A stretch of 49,253 nt of DNA. Source: a virus. Shown in pieces: positions 7,528-15,438 of this stretch (position 1 is the stretch's first letter; each line of letters starts with the position of its first letter). Both the position numbers and the translations under genes were made by a program. The stretch covers positions 6,523-55,775 of the IMG/VR virus record IMGVR_UViG_3300030103_001381; one strand, given 5' to 3'. Under the pieces are notes generated by a model. It was not told where the DNA came from and did no database searches. It saw only the letters and a list, made by a program, of their open reading frames with translations.

Positions 7528-8229
7528 ATGTCCGAAGAACAAAAAAATGTTGCACCAGAAGTGGCAACTGAAACACCAAAAGAAGAAGTAAAAGTTGAAG
7601 AAACAAAACAAAATACTTTTACCCAAGAACAATTAGACAACATAATTAAAACAAGACTTGAAGCAGAAAAAAGTAAGTATGAAAAAAAACTTCAAGAAGA
7701 AGAAAGCCAGAAAGCTGAACTTTTAAAAGAACAACAATTAAAAGAAGCTAAATCTAAAGCAGATATTGAAAAAATCATGCAAGAAAGATTATCTGAAAAA
7801 GACTTAGAGTTACAAAAGGTAAGAGATCAAATCAAAAAAGAAAAAGTTGATAATTCTATTTTATCTATTGCTAACAAAGAAAAATCTATCAACGCACAAC
7901 AAGTTGTAGCTTTATTAAAAAACGAAGTTAAATATAATGATGATGGCAGAATAGAAATAGTTGATAATAATTCTAATGTACGATATAACACTAAAGGAGA
8001 ACTTTTAACAATTGAAGATCGAGTGAAAGAGTTTTTAGATGCTAACCCACATTTCCGTCAAGGGTCATTGTCAGGTTCAGGAAGCCAGAGTAGTGTCGAG
8101 GGTAAAACTGTTAAACCATTTAATCTACAGGACTTAGACTTAACAAAACCAGATGATTATAAAGCCTATGCAGAATATAGGAAAAAAAGAGATTCAGGTG
8201 CTGTTGAGATTAATTTAACTAAAAAATAA
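7528..8229 (+). CDS. Capsid scaffolding protein
   Basis: A 233-residue, Glu/Lys-rich protein with an extended coiled coil (about residues 38-110), preceded by an acidic Pro/Glu N-terminus and followed by a Gly/Ser stretch (SLSGSGSQSS) and a conserved tail (VKPFNLQDLDLTKPDDY..EYRKKRD). Composition and position directly before the major capsid gene are typical of GP20/DUF4355-type scaffolds. It would guide prohead assembly. The copy B homologue is 42774-43472. A good ribosome site (AGGAG) precedes the start. Confidence 0.85.
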   Translation: MSEEQKNVAPEVATETPKEEVKVEETKQNTFTQEQLDNIIKTRLEAEKSKYEKKLQEEESQKAELLKEQQLKEAKSKADIEKIMQERLSEKDLELQKVRDQIKKEKVDNSILSIANKEKSINAQQVVALLKNEVKYNDDGRIEIVDNNSNVRYNTKGELLTIEDRVKEFLDANPHFRQGSLSGSGSQSSVEGKTVKPFNLQDLDLTKPDDYKAYAEYRKKRDSGAVEINLTKK

Positions 8230-8244
8230 TAAAGGACAAATAAA

Positions 8245-9087
8245 ATGGCAAACGAAAGCACAAGTTCTACGCTATCAGAACTATATACAGAGATAGTGGC
8301 AGAAGCACAATTTGTTATTAACGAGAAATCTATAATGAAAAATCTTGTTAAAAATTATGCTATATCAGGTGGTGGAAAATCAGTAGAAGTTCCAATTTAT
8401 GCACAAGTAAGTGCTGGGGCAGTATCAGAAGCATCTGATTTATCAAACACAGCTATCAACCCAAGTTCAGTAACTATTACTGCATCAGAAGTTGGTATTA
8501 TGACAACTCTAACAGACTTAGCAAGAAATTCAGCACCAAGAAATGTAGCTGGAGACATTGGTAAATTGTTTGGAGAAGCAATTGCTAAAAAAATGGATCA
8601 AGATTTACTTGCTCTATTTGATGGTTTCTCAACTGCTGTTGGAACAGACAGTTCAGCTTTAACACCAGCAACAATCTTTAATGCGGCTTCAACTTTAAGA
8701 GCATTAGGATTGCCTGTTGATGAAACTTATTGTGTATTGCACCCAAAAGTAGCTTTTGATCTTAAATCAGGATTAACTAATACTTTTGCTGGTCTATCAA
8801 CTGACCTATCAAACGAAGCATTAAGAAGTGGCTTTATTGGTCAAATTGCTGGTATCAAAATATTTGAAACTGGTAACATGGCAAATACTGGTACTACTGG
8901 AGATTTCAAAGGTGGAATGTTCCATAAAGATGCTTTAGGTCTTGCAATGATGCAAGATATTAAAATTGAAACTCAGCGTGATGCTTCTTTAAGAGCAGAT
9001 GAAATCGTAGCAACAGCAGTTTATGGTGTTGGCGAATTACATGACTCTTATGGTGTAGAAGTACTTGCAGATTCTTCAATACTATAA
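8245..9087 (+). CDS. Major capsid protein (HK97 fold)
   Basis: A 280-residue protein with the order expected of a short HK97-type capsid: N-terminal TLSELYTEIVAEA helix, GGGKSVEVPIY, the E-loop/spine region (NTAINPSSVTITA), ALFDGFSTAVGT and a conserved ETQRDASLRADEIVATAVYG near the C-terminus, where P- and A-domain strands pack. It resembles capsids of abundant marine phages such as those attributed to SAR11, but this is from memory. Copy B (43489-44334) is the same length within one residue. A strong hairpin follows the gene. Confidence 0.9.
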   Translation: MANESTSSTLSELYTEIVAEAQFVINEKSIMKNLVKNYAISGGGKSVEVPIYAQVSAGAVSEASDLSNTAINPSSVTITASEVGIMTTLTDLARNSAPRNVAGDIGKLFGEAIAKKMDQDLLALFDGFSTAVGTDSSALTPATIFNAASTLRALGLPVDETYCVLHPKVAFDLKSGLTNTFAGLSTDLSNEALRSGFIGQIAGIKIFETGNMANTGTTGDFKGGMFHKDALGLAMMQDIKIETQRDASLRADEIVATAVYGVGELHDSYGVEVLADSSIL

Positions 9088-9097
9088 TAATACTTTT

Positions 9098-9124
9098 AAA
9101 GTGGGGGGTTTAACTCCCCACTTT
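9098..9124 (+). terminator. Hairpin after capsid gene A
   Basis: A perfect 9-bp stem (AAAGTGGGG with CCCCACTTT) around a 9-base loop lies between the capsid stop and the next gene. There is no clear T-run after it, so it may act as a partial terminator or as a 3' stabiliser of the abundant capsid mRNA. Copy B has a different hairpin at the same place (44347-44368), so structure rather than sequence is kept. Confidence 0.6.
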
Positions 9125-9143
9125 ATGAAAAAGGAATAATATT

Positions 9144-9332
9144 ATGAAACTAACTAATGGAAAAAAAATCATAGAAAGAAAAGAAGAAGATTATCAAAAA
9201 AATATTAATATATGGAATTTAAGAGGTTGGAAGCCTGTCAATGATAATGTTAAAAAAGTAGAAGAAACTTTTGAAAATGAAACAAAAGTAGTACCTATTA
9301 AATCAAAAAAAAAAAAGACGAAAAAGAAATGA
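9144..9332 (+). CDS. Small basic protein after capsid
   Basis: A 62-residue protein starting MKLTNGKKIIERKEEDYQ, with a RGWKPV motif at about 30-35 and a run of lysines at the C-terminus. Copy B has a homologue at 44386-44601 with the same N-terminus, a RGYAPV motif and a Lys-rich tail. It may be a minor head or DNA-binding protein, judged only by position and charge. Confidence 0.7.
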   Translation: MKLTNGKKIIERKEEDYQKNINIWNLRGWKPVNDNVKKVEETFENETKVVPIKSKKKKTKKK

Positions 9333-9430
9333 ATAACATAAAAAAATATATAAAACTAGCAAAGCGAAATCCTAGAATTAGTTTAAGTGTTGCTGTTATA
9401 GTTATAATTATATTATCTTGGGTGTTTTAA
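9329..9430 (+). CDS. Single-pass membrane microprotein, 33 residues
   Basis: ATGA overlap with the preceding gene. The product has a basic N-terminus (MNNIKKYIKLAKRNPR) and a hydrophobic helix (ISLSVAVIVIIILSWVF). Copy B has a shorter basic/hydrophobic frame in the same place (44573-44635). The short length and lack of clear sequence conservation keep confidence low. Confidence 0.45.
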   Translation: MNNIKKYIKLAKRNPRISLSVAVIVIIILSWVF

Positions 9431-9431
9431 T

Positions 9432-9917
9432 ATGGCTAATTATACAGGGGCTAATGTTATTACCACATCAGATGTTTTAAAATATCAACCAGATGCATTT
9501 GATTTTGGTATTTCTACAACAGCTACAGAAACAACAAACTTTTTAGCACAAACTACTAATGATATTTTAAGAGCATTAAGAGTAGAATGGTGGCCTGTAT
9601 ATAAAACAAATATCTTCACAGATATTACAGTTCTTAATACTGCTGAAATGGATAATACAAGAGTTAATTTAGATCAGTTTGAAAGGGCTGGTGTTTATTT
9701 ATTTCTTGGAAGATTTTATTTACCAGCATTAACTAAATTTAGACCAGAAACAGAAAAGGATAGATTTGAAAGAATGGCAGAATATTATATGAGCCAATAC
9801 AATATCGAATGGAGAATGATATTAGAAGATGGTGTTGAATATGATGTAGATGATTCTGGAACAATTGTAGCAAACGAGAGAGAACCTTTACATGGATTTA
9901 GAAGATTGACTAGATAA
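9432..9917 (+). CDS. Head-tail connector (adaptor) protein
   Basis: A 161-residue protein with a strongly conserved N-terminus shared with 44635-45120 (FTGANVITTSDVLKYQPDAF and on to NDILR), a central FERAGVYLFLxRFYLPALTKFRPE block and a basic end (GFRRLTR). Position after capsid and before the gp10-like and terminator-like genes, with 1- and 4-base overlaps, fits the head-completion/adaptor role. No domain profile was recognised directly. Confidence 0.65.
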   Translation: MANYTGANVITTSDVLKYQPDAFDFGISTTATETTNFLAQTTNDILRALRVEWWPVYKTNIFTDITVLNTAEMDNTRVNLDQFERAGVYLFLGRFYLPALTKFRPETEKDRFERMAEYYMSQYNIEWRMILEDGVEYDVDDSGTIVANEREPLHGFRRLTR

Positions 9918-10399
9918 TGGCTTTAGATTTAAAGATTAAAACTAATGCAAAATTTGTTGAAAAAAGATTTAAAAGAATAGAAAAAAAGTTTAAAAGCACA
10001 ATCCAAAAAGGAATATTACAAGCTGGTTTTCAATTATTAGATATTATAAGAACTAAAACACAAAAAGGTATAGATTTTAGAGATGTACCTTTTGTTCCAT
10101 ATTCATCAGGTTATTTAAAAAAATTACAAAGAGAGGGTAAATCAACAAAAGTAGATTTATTTTATAGTGGTAGAATGTTGGGTGCATTAACTCCATCTAG
10201 TAGAACTATAAAAAAAACAGGCACAAATAAAGTTAGTGTTAATTTTAGTAATTCACAAATGAGACAAAGAGCATTTTTTAATCAAGTATTAGGAAAAAAT
10301 AAGAGGGAATTTTTTGGATTTAATGATAGAACAGCTAATATAATAAGAAAACAATTTAACAGATTTGTAGCAAAAGAATTTAGGAAAGCAAGAATATGA
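9917..10399 (+). CDS. HK97 gp10-like head-tail/virion morphogenesis protein
   Basis: A 160-residue, very basic protein. The motif DFRDVPFVPYSSGYLKK at about 53-70, followed by a FYSGRMLGALT segment and KREFFGFNDRT, is the pattern of phage virion morphogenesis/gp10 proteins (FxPYSxxY...TGxML...R.FFG). It probably sits at the neck between connector and tail terminator. The copy B homologue is 45120-45578. Confidence 0.75.
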   Translation: MALDLKIKTNAKFVEKRFKRIEKKFKSTIQKGILQAGFQLLDIIRTKTQKGIDFRDVPFVPYSSGYLKKLQREGKSTKVDLFYSGRMLGALTPSSRTIKKTGTNKVSVNFSNSQMRQRAFFNQVLGKNKREFFGFNDRTANIIRKQFNRFVAKEFRKARI

Positions 10400-10836
10400 G
10401 TGTAAGGGAAAACATAGCAAGTAATTTATTATCAACCATATCAGGTATAAGTAGCCCAATCACAATAAGAAAAGCTACAAGGCAACCATTTCTGTTAGAC
10501 GAATTATCAGAACAACAATATCCAGCAGTAATAGTTCAAACATCAGAAGAAAATAGAGATGATTCTGAATTAGGTAGTGGTGCTAAAACAAGACATGGAA
10601 CTATAGATTTTGTTATATTAGGTTTTGTTAAGGGTGCAGAGTCTAACATAGATACTAAAAGAAATGAATTAATTACAGCTATTGAAACTTCATTAGAAAC
10701 TGATATTACTCGAAGTGGTAATGCTTTAGATACAGAGGTTATTCAAGTTGAAACTGACGAGGGTTCTTTATTTCCTGTTGGTGGAATAAGAATGACTATT
10801 AGATGTATGTATGAGTATCAAGCTGGAACACCATAG
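10396..10836 (+). CDS. Tail terminator-like protein
   Basis: A 146-residue protein overlapping the previous gene by four bases. It contains RKATRQPFLLDELSEQQYPAVIV, a central beta-rich region (TIDFVILGFVKG), an ALDTEVIQVETDEG block and a final strand (IRMTIRCMYEYQAGTP). Fold pattern and position right before the tail-tube region fit the tail terminator family that caps the tail tube. The copy B homologue is 45575-46012. Confidence 0.65.
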   Translation: MSVRENIASNLLSTISGISSPITIRKATRQPFLLDELSEQQYPAVIVQTSEENRDDSELGSGAKTRHGTIDFVILGFVKGAESNIDTKRNELITAIETSLETDITRSGNALDTEVIQVETDEGSLFPVGGIRMTIRCMYEYQAGTP

Positions 10837-10844
10837 GAGATAAA

Positions 10845-11057
10845 ATGACAACAAAAATTATAAATAAAATAGAAAAAAAAATAGATCAAATAGAAAAATT
10901 ACACGATAAAGAGTCTATGTTATGTGAAGAAGTAAAAGACTTATTAGCAGAATTAAAAGAAAACCAAGAAGAAGATAATCAAGAATGGGAAGAAGATTTA
11001 GATGATGAAGATTTTGAGGAAGATGAAGAAGATATTGACGAAGAGGAAGAAAACTAA
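10845..11057 (+). CDS. Acidic coiled-coil microprotein, 70 residues
   Basis: The N-terminal half is a short coiled coil (INKIEKKIDQIEKLHDK) and the C-terminal half is almost entirely Asp/Glu (EEDLDDEDFEEDEEDIDEEE). A shorter equivalent with the same two-part plan lies at 46021-46185. Such acidic peptides can act as chaperones or DNA mimics, but no function can be assigned. A GGAG ribosome site precedes it. Confidence 0.65.
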   Translation: MTTKIINKIEKKIDQIEKLHDKESMLCEEVKDLLAELKENQEEDNQEWEEDLDDEDFEEDEEDIDEEEEN

Positions 11058-11068
11058 TAAAAGTAATT

Positions 11069-11236
11069 ATGGCTAAAGATATTAAATTATACAAAGATAA
11101 TTCTGAGATAATTATTAATGAATCTAATCTTGAACATTTTTTAAGTTTAGGATATAAGCAAGAAAAAGAAAACAAACAAACTAAACCAAATAAGGATAAG
11201 AAATGGCAACACATCACGGAAAAGAAGGAGTTGTAA
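11069..11236 (+). CDS. Conserved microprotein overlapping the tail-tube start
   Basis: A 55-residue product starting MAKDIKLYKDNSEIIINES and continuing LGYKQEKENK. It runs 34 bases into the tail-tube gene in another frame. Copy B has the same gene and overlap at 46209-46373 (MAKDIKLYKDGHEIIINE, LGYKQEQDK). Conservation of both frames supports translation of each. Function unknown; position suggests a tail accessory. Confidence 0.65.
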   Translation: MAKDIKLYKDNSEIIINESNLEHFLSLGYKQEKENKQTKPNKDKKWQHITEKKEL

Positions 11237-11589
11237 AAGCTGGTGGAACTGCTGTTGGGGAACTAACATCATTCACACTTGAAACAACAGGAGACGTAGT
11301 AGAGGACACAGCTTTATCAGATGCAACTAAATCATTTGTTGCTGGTAGAACTTCATTCTCTGGAACATTAGAAATGCACTTTGACGAAACTGATAGCCCA
11401 CAAACAACTTTAATTGCTGGTGCTTCAATTGCTTTTATTCTGTTACCTGAGGGTGCAACCTCTGGAGATAGAAGTTTCACAGGAACAGGAATTGTTACAG
11501 GAATGTCAGTTAATAACTCAATGGATGCAATTATTTCTAGAACTGTTACTTTTCAAGGTACAGGGGCATTAACTATAGGAACTGTATAA
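11203..11589 (+). CDS. Major tail tube protein
   Basis: A 128-residue, Gly/Thr-rich beta protein starting MATHHGKEGVVKAGGTAVGE, with the central GRTSFSGTLEMHFDETDSPQ and a final VTFQGTGALTIGTV. This is the pattern of small siphovirus tail tube proteins (gpV-like). It is followed by the tail-chaperone frameshift pair and the tape measure, the canonical order. The copy B homologue 46343-46729 is closely similar. Confidence 0.85.
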   Translation: MATHHGKEGVVKAGGTAVGELTSFTLETTGDVVEDTALSDATKSFVAGRTSFSGTLEMHFDETDSPQTTLIAGASIAFILLPEGATSGDRSFTGTGIVTGMSVNNSMDAIISRTVTFQGTGALTIGTV

Positions 11590-11598
11590 TCCTAATTT

Positions 11599-11952
11599 AT
11601 GTCAGTTATCGATAGAGTAAAGTCTCATTTTGAAACTCTTAAAACTATAACTATTGAAGTTAAAGAGTGGAAAGACGAGCATGGTAATTCTAGTATATTT
11701 TTCTCAGAGCCATTAACCCTTGAAGAAAAAAACATTATCTTTAAGAAGTCTAGTAATTTTCAAGACTTAACTGTTCTTGTTGATTTGCTTATAATGAAGT
11801 TATTAGTTAAGAATGATAAAGGCGAAATGATTAAAGCCTTTAGCCCAGAAGATAAATTTGCATTAAAAAAAAAAGCAGATTCGAATGTAATATCAAGTAT
11901 TGCTAATCAAATCCTTTTAGACACAAGTTACGAGGAAGCCGAAAAAAAGTAG
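11599..11952 (+). CDS. Tail assembly chaperone, zero-frame product (G-like)
   Basis: A 117-residue protein starting MSVIDRVKSHFETLKTITIE, with a KEWKDEHG motif and a PEDKFALKKKA segment near the C-terminus. It ends AEKK just after the heptamer A AAA AAG. Between tail tube and tape measure, this is the equivalent of lambda gpG. A -1 shift on the heptamer would add the 59-residue extension encoded at 11949-12128. The copy B counterpart is 46739-47080. Confidence 0.8.
   Translation: MSVIDRVKSHFETLKTITIEVKEWKDEHGNSSIFFSEPLTLEEKNIIFKKSSNFQDLTVLVDLLIMKLLVKNDKGEMIKAFSPEDKFALKKKADSNVISSIANQILLDTSYEEAEKK
11943..11949 (+). promoter_or_regulatory. Programmed -1 frameshift site (A AAA AAG)
   Basis: The heptamer is in phase with the chaperone codons (gaA AAA AAG tag), so both tRNAs can re-pair after slipping back one base. 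The stop TAG follows immediately, which often promotes slippage. The -1 frame is then open for 59 codons to the tape-measure start. Copy B keeps the design with a different heptamer (A AAA AAC, 47071-47077). Confidence 0.8.
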
Positions 11953-12128
11953 ATAGCGACCCTGATATTAGGTCGCTTTTAGTTGTTGCAGATAGACTAC
12001 ATATTCCAATTCAACAAGTTCTTGATATGCCTGTTAGCCATTATAATTTATGGTTAGCTTACTTGAAAAAAGAACAAGATGGGTATAAAACAAAACAAGC
12101 ATTAGCAGAAGCAAGGAATTTTAAATAA
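11949..12128 (+). CDS. Tail assembly chaperone, -1 frame extension (T-like)
   Basis: Read after the -1 shift this adds about 59 residues: VDSDPDIRSLLVVADRLHIP, then QQVLDMPVSHYNLWLAYLKK and an Arg/Ala-rich end. There is no good start codon at its beginning, so it is expressed as a fusion with the upstream frame. The copy B extension (47077-47247) shares SDP, ADR/SDRLxIP, VLxM and YNxWLxYL. Its TAA overlaps the ATG of the tape measure, as in lambda-like phages. Confidence 0.8.
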   Translation, partial: VDSDPDIRSLLVVADRLHIPIQQVLDMPVSHYNLWLAYLKKEQDGYKTKQALAEARNFK

Positions 12129-14071
12129 TGACAAGTCAAAAGTTAAACATAGATATTGTAGCAAAGGATAAGTCGAAACAGGCTTTAAACAATGTTCAAA
12201 AAGGTTTAGCAAAAGTAAAAGGTGCAGTATTCAATCTTAGAAATGCTTTTCTAGGTTTAGGTGCTGGGTTAGTAGCAAGAAGTTTAATTAACACAGGAAA
12301 AGATATTGAAAATTTAAGAGTAAGATTAAAATTTCTACTTAAAGATACAAATGAGGGTGCAAAAGCTTTTGACAATATGTCAGAATTTGCATCTAAAGTT
12401 CCATTTTCATTAGAAGAAATATCAAGAGGGTCAGGTATTTTAGCAACTGTTACAGACAATGCTGACGATCTACAAAAAATGTTAGAGATAACAGGGAATG
12501 TAGCATCTGTAACAGGATTAGATTTTAGAACAACAGCAGAACAAATACAAAGATCATTTAGTGCTGGTATTGGTTCAGCAGATTTATTTAGAGAAAAAGG
12601 TGTAAGAAATATGTTAGGCTTTAAAGCTGGTGCAACAGTTTCTATTGAAGATACAATTCAAGCATTTGAAAAAGTATTTGGTAAAGGTGGAAGATTTGGA
12701 CAAGCAACAGATGAATTAGCAGAAACTTTTACAGGAACTCTATCAATGATAGGAGATAAAATATTTAGCTTTAAGAAAACTATTTTAGAGGCTGGTTTAT
12801 TTGAAAGTCTTAAAAAAGAATTTGGTTCATTAGATAAATTTTTAGAAGAAAACTCAAAACAAATAGATCGTATTGCAGAAGATATTGGTATTGCTTTAGG
12901 CTTTGCAGTAAAAAAAGTTGCTGATTTTGTAATTATTTTAAAAGACAATATGGATAAATTTGCAGTAGTCATAAAAACTTTAATTGCTATTAAAGTTGTT
13001 TCTTTGTTTATTGCTTTAGGAAAAGCAATTAGATTTTCAGCAAAACAAATGTCAAAATTTTCTGTTGCAACTTTAATGAGTGTAAAAGGAATAAAGAGTT
13101 TTGCTTTATTAGTTGCTAAAGGTGGTGCTTTATTTGTAGCATTTAAAGGTATTGATAAATTATTTGAAGAAACAGCAGAAAGTTTTGAAGATTTTTCTAA
13201 TAAAGTAAAAAACAGTTTACCAGACATAAGAGATATACACAAAACAATGATAAGAACAAAAGAATCAGTAGTAGATATTGCTAAAGCAGAAGAAGCTATT
13301 GCAAAAGCAAAAGAAAAACAATTAAAAATACAAAACCTTTTATTAGAAGAAGCAAATAAAAAAAGATTAAAATTCCATGAATTAGAAACAGAGGGAGTTA
13401 AAAAATTTAAAGAAAAAAATGATGTTGCTGGACAAGTATTACAAAAATTAAAAGAACACAATGCAGAATTTTCTCTATCATCTGAAATTGTAAGCACTAT
13501 AACATCTTTTACAAATAAAATGTCAAGATCATTAGCAGAGGCAGTTGTATTAGGTAAATCTTTAAATATGTCATTTCAACAATTAGCACAAGGTTTGTTA
13601 GTAGATATTCTTGCTAAAATGATTGAAAGAATAATGTTACTTACAATAGAAAAATTTATTATAGAAAAAATATTTAAACAAGATAGTAAAAAACTAGATA
13701 TAGAAAAAAACATCACAAAAGAAAAAAAAAAACAAGTTGTACTTCAAGCAATGCTAATGGCTATGGGTGGGGGAAGTTCAGGAAGCGGTGGTTTTTTAGG
13801 TGGTTTAATTGGCAGAGCATCAGGAGGAGCAGTATCAAAAGGTAAGCCAATTATGGTAGGAGAAAACGGCCCAGAAATGTTTATTCCAAATCAAACAGGG
13901 CAAATTACACAAAATGCTAGGGGTTCAGGTGGTGGTGCAACTACAGTTAATTTTAATATTAATACAGTAGATGCCTCTGGTTTTGATGAACTATTACAAA
14001 GATCAAGAGGAACTATTACACAATTAATTAATAGTGCAGTTAATGAGAGAGGTGCTAAAAGTATAATATAA
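12128..14071 (+). CDS. Tape measure protein
   Basis: A 647-residue protein. The N-terminal coiled coil and hydrophobic helix (NAFLGLGAGLVARSLI) lead to a conserved PFSLEEISRGSGILA region and FTGTLSMIGDKIF. The middle has several hydrophobic helices, and the C-terminus ends in a Gly-rich KGKPIMVGENGPEMFIPN block and a conserved DASGFDELLQRSRGTITQLI. At roughly 1.5 angstrom per residue it predicts a tail near 100 nm. It sets tail length and is probably ejected with DNA. Confidence 0.9.
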   Translation: MTSQKLNIDIVAKDKSKQALNNVQKGLAKVKGAVFNLRNAFLGLGAGLVARSLINTGKDIENLRVRLKFLLKDTNEGAKAFDNMSEFASKVPFSLEEISRGSGILATVTDNADDLQKMLEITGNVASVTGLDFRTTAEQIQRSFSAGIGSADLFREKGVRNMLGFKAGATVSIEDTIQAFEKVFGKGGRFGQATDELAETFTGTLSMIGDKIFSFKKTILEAGLFESLKKEFGSLDKFLEENSKQIDRIAEDIGIALGFAVKKVADFVIILKDNMDKFAVVIKTLIAIKVVSLFIALGKAIRFSAKQMSKFSVATLMSVKGIKSFALLVAKGGALFVAFKGIDKLFEETAESFEDFSNKVKNSLPDIRDIHKTMIRTKESVVDIAKAEEAIAKAKEKQLKIQNLLLEEANKKRLKFHELETEGVKKFKEKNDVAGQVLQKLKEHNAEFSLSSEIVSTITSFTNKMSRSLAEAVVLGKSLNMSFQQLAQGLLVDILAKMIERIMLLTIEKFIIEKIFKQDSKKLDIEKNITKEKKKQVVLQAMLMAMGGGSSGSGGFLGGLIGRASGGAVSKGKPIMVGENGPEMFIPNQTGQITQNARGSGGGATTVNFNINTVDASGFDELLQRSRGTITQLINSAVNERGAKSII

Positions 14072-14691
14072 TGTCAGGTGCTTTTCCAATATCTTCTGCT
14101 AAGTTTGAAACTCTAGGAATTAAATCTATACAAAATACTATTATATCAAAAACTGTATCTGGTAAAAAACTTGCTAGACAAATAGATAATCAAAGATTTG
14201 CATTTACAGTTAGAATAGTTACTGCAACTAGATCAGATGTTTATGGAGAGTTAATGGCATTTATAATTAAACAAAGATCAGGAAAAGAAAATTTTACAAT
14301 TATCCCACCAGAAATAGAAGATGCTAAAGGAAACGAAACAGGAACAATTTTAGTTAATGGAGTTCACGCAGTTGGAGATACTACTATTGCAGTAGATGGA
14401 CACCAAAATAATAATCCAAACGCATTTAAGTCAGGAGATTTTGTAAAATTTGCTAGTCACGATAAAGTATATATGATTGTAGCAAATGTTGATCCTAGTG
14501 GTAATGCTTCAACATTAACTATTGAGCCACCTTTACTTACTGCTCTTGCAGATAATTCAGCAGTTACTTATGACAATGTACCTTTCACAGTACATTTAAC
14601 AAATGATATTCAAGAGTTTGGAGTTGTTTCAGTTGCTAAAGATGGTGCATTATTATATCAATTTGAATTTGATGTAGAAGAATCTTTATAG
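14071..14691 (+). CDS. Distal tail/minor tail protein
   Basis: A 206-residue beta-rich protein following the tape measure with a one-base overlap. The first part (SAKFETLGIKSIQNTIISKT..RQIDNQRFAFTVRI) and last part (NDIQEFGVVSVAKDGALLYQFEFDVEESL) flank an insert with a hinge-like GVHAVGDTTIAV..SGDFVKFA segment. Position suggests the distal-tail ring or a gpM-like minor tail protein. The beginning of its copy B homologue is at 49187. Confidence 0.7.
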   Translation: MSGAFPISSAKFETLGIKSIQNTIISKTVSGKKLARQIDNQRFAFTVRIVTATRSDVYGELMAFIIKQRSGKENFTIIPPEIEDAKGNETGTILVNGVHAVGDTTIAVDGHQNNNPNAFKSGDFVKFASHDKVYMIVANVDPSGNASTLTIEPPLLTALADNSAVTYDNVPFTVHLTNDIQEFGVVSVAKDGALLYQFEFDVEESL

Positions 14692-14918
14692 TGAAAAAAT
14701 ATAAAATAACTCATAAAATAAATGCCGATTTTATTGCAGAAATTATTGTAAATGAAGATCAAATAGACACTAATATTAATGATCTTAAAGAATACAAGAA
14801 ACCTAATAGCAAATTTGAATATACTATGTTAAAAGGTACAGAAAGTGTAACTCAAACAACTTACGAAGAACATGACCAGAAGTTTAACAACAGCGATAAA
14901 AAATCAACTAGCGACTAA
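14691..14918 (+). CDS. Small tail-region protein with GTG start
   Basis: A 75-residue protein whose GTG start immediately follows the preceding TAG. It begins MKKYKITHKINADFIAEIIV and ends with a Ser/Asp/Lys-rich tail, overlapping the next gene by 47 bases. No family was recognised. Its location among minor tail genes suggests a tail assembly role. Confidence 0.65.
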   Translation: MKKYKITHKINADFIAEIIVNEDQIDTNINDLKEYKKPNSKFEYTMLKGTESVTQTTYEEHDQKFNNSDKKSTSD

Positions 14919-15438
14919 TGATATTAGACCAATACACCTTGTTACTATTGGTTTTAGCACTCCTGTTAATTTCACAGATTGTTCTTTTCCTTTAACTTCT
15001 TCTGTATCTGGTTCATCAGTTACTTATTCAGCATCAGATCATTTATTAGGTATATCTGATTTTAATGAACAAACAGATGTTAGTAAATCAAGCATAACTC
15101 TTACTTTATCTGGTGCAGATCAAACATTTATATCAACAGTTCTAAATGAAAATGTAATTAATGATGTAGTTACTATTTTTAGAGGATTATTAGCTGATGA
15201 TAATACTATAATTGCAAATCCTTTTTTACTTTATAAAGGAAACATTGAAAATTTTGAAATATCAGAACAAAAAACAACAAGCACATTATCATTATCTATT
15301 GTATCTCATTGGGCAGATTTTAATAAAAAAAATGGTCGTAAAACAAACAATACATCACAGCAAAGATTTTTTAGCACAGATGTAGGAATGGATTTTAGTT
15401 CTGAAACAGTACAAGATATTAAATGGGGTAGAAAATAA
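14872..15438 (+). CDS. Baseplate hub / minor tail protein, DUF2163-like
   Basis: A 188-residue protein starting MTRSLTTAIKNQLATNDIRP. It ends with SHWADFNKKNGRKTNNTSQQ, then RFFSTDVGMDFSSE and DIKWGRK. This plan (KNGR...S.QRFFxxDxGxxF...IxWG) matches the hub proteins of gene-transfer-agent and lambda-like tails (DUF2163/BR0599-type). It lies between the distal tail gene and the J-like tip, as expected. Confidence 0.75.
   Translation: MTRSLTTAIKNQLATNDIRPIHLVTIGFSTPVNFTDCSFPLTSSVSGSSVTYSASDHLLGISDFNEQTDVSKSSITLTLSGADQTFISTVLNENVINDVVTIFRGLLADDNTIIANPFLLYKGNIENFEISEQKTTSTLSLSIVSHWADFNKKNGRKTNNTSQQRFFSTDVGMDFSSETVQDIKWGRK

Larger units (their letters stand above)
275..14137 (+). repeat. Copy A of a duplicated phage packaging/head/tail block
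   Basis: This block matches 32101-49253 gene for gene: the 44-residue microprotein, the 92-residue protein, ParB domain, small terminase, microproteins, large terminase, portal, MuF, scaffold, capsid, connectors, tail tube, tail chaperone and tape measure. Most genes are clearly diverged at DNA level. Copy-specific differences are the ParB-fused methyltransferase, the coiled-coil microprotein at 2386, an extra 54-residue gene at 3409 and a shortened portal. The match continues to the end of the window, so its right limit here is only the last comparable base. Confidence 0.9.

Noticed and set aside
12658-13497. Long minus-strand frame (279 codons) inside the tape measure gene
   Set aside because: It mirrors the tape-measure coding strand, is low complexity (Ser/Asn/Phe-rich) and has no equivalent of the same length in copy B. 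Considered a shadow.
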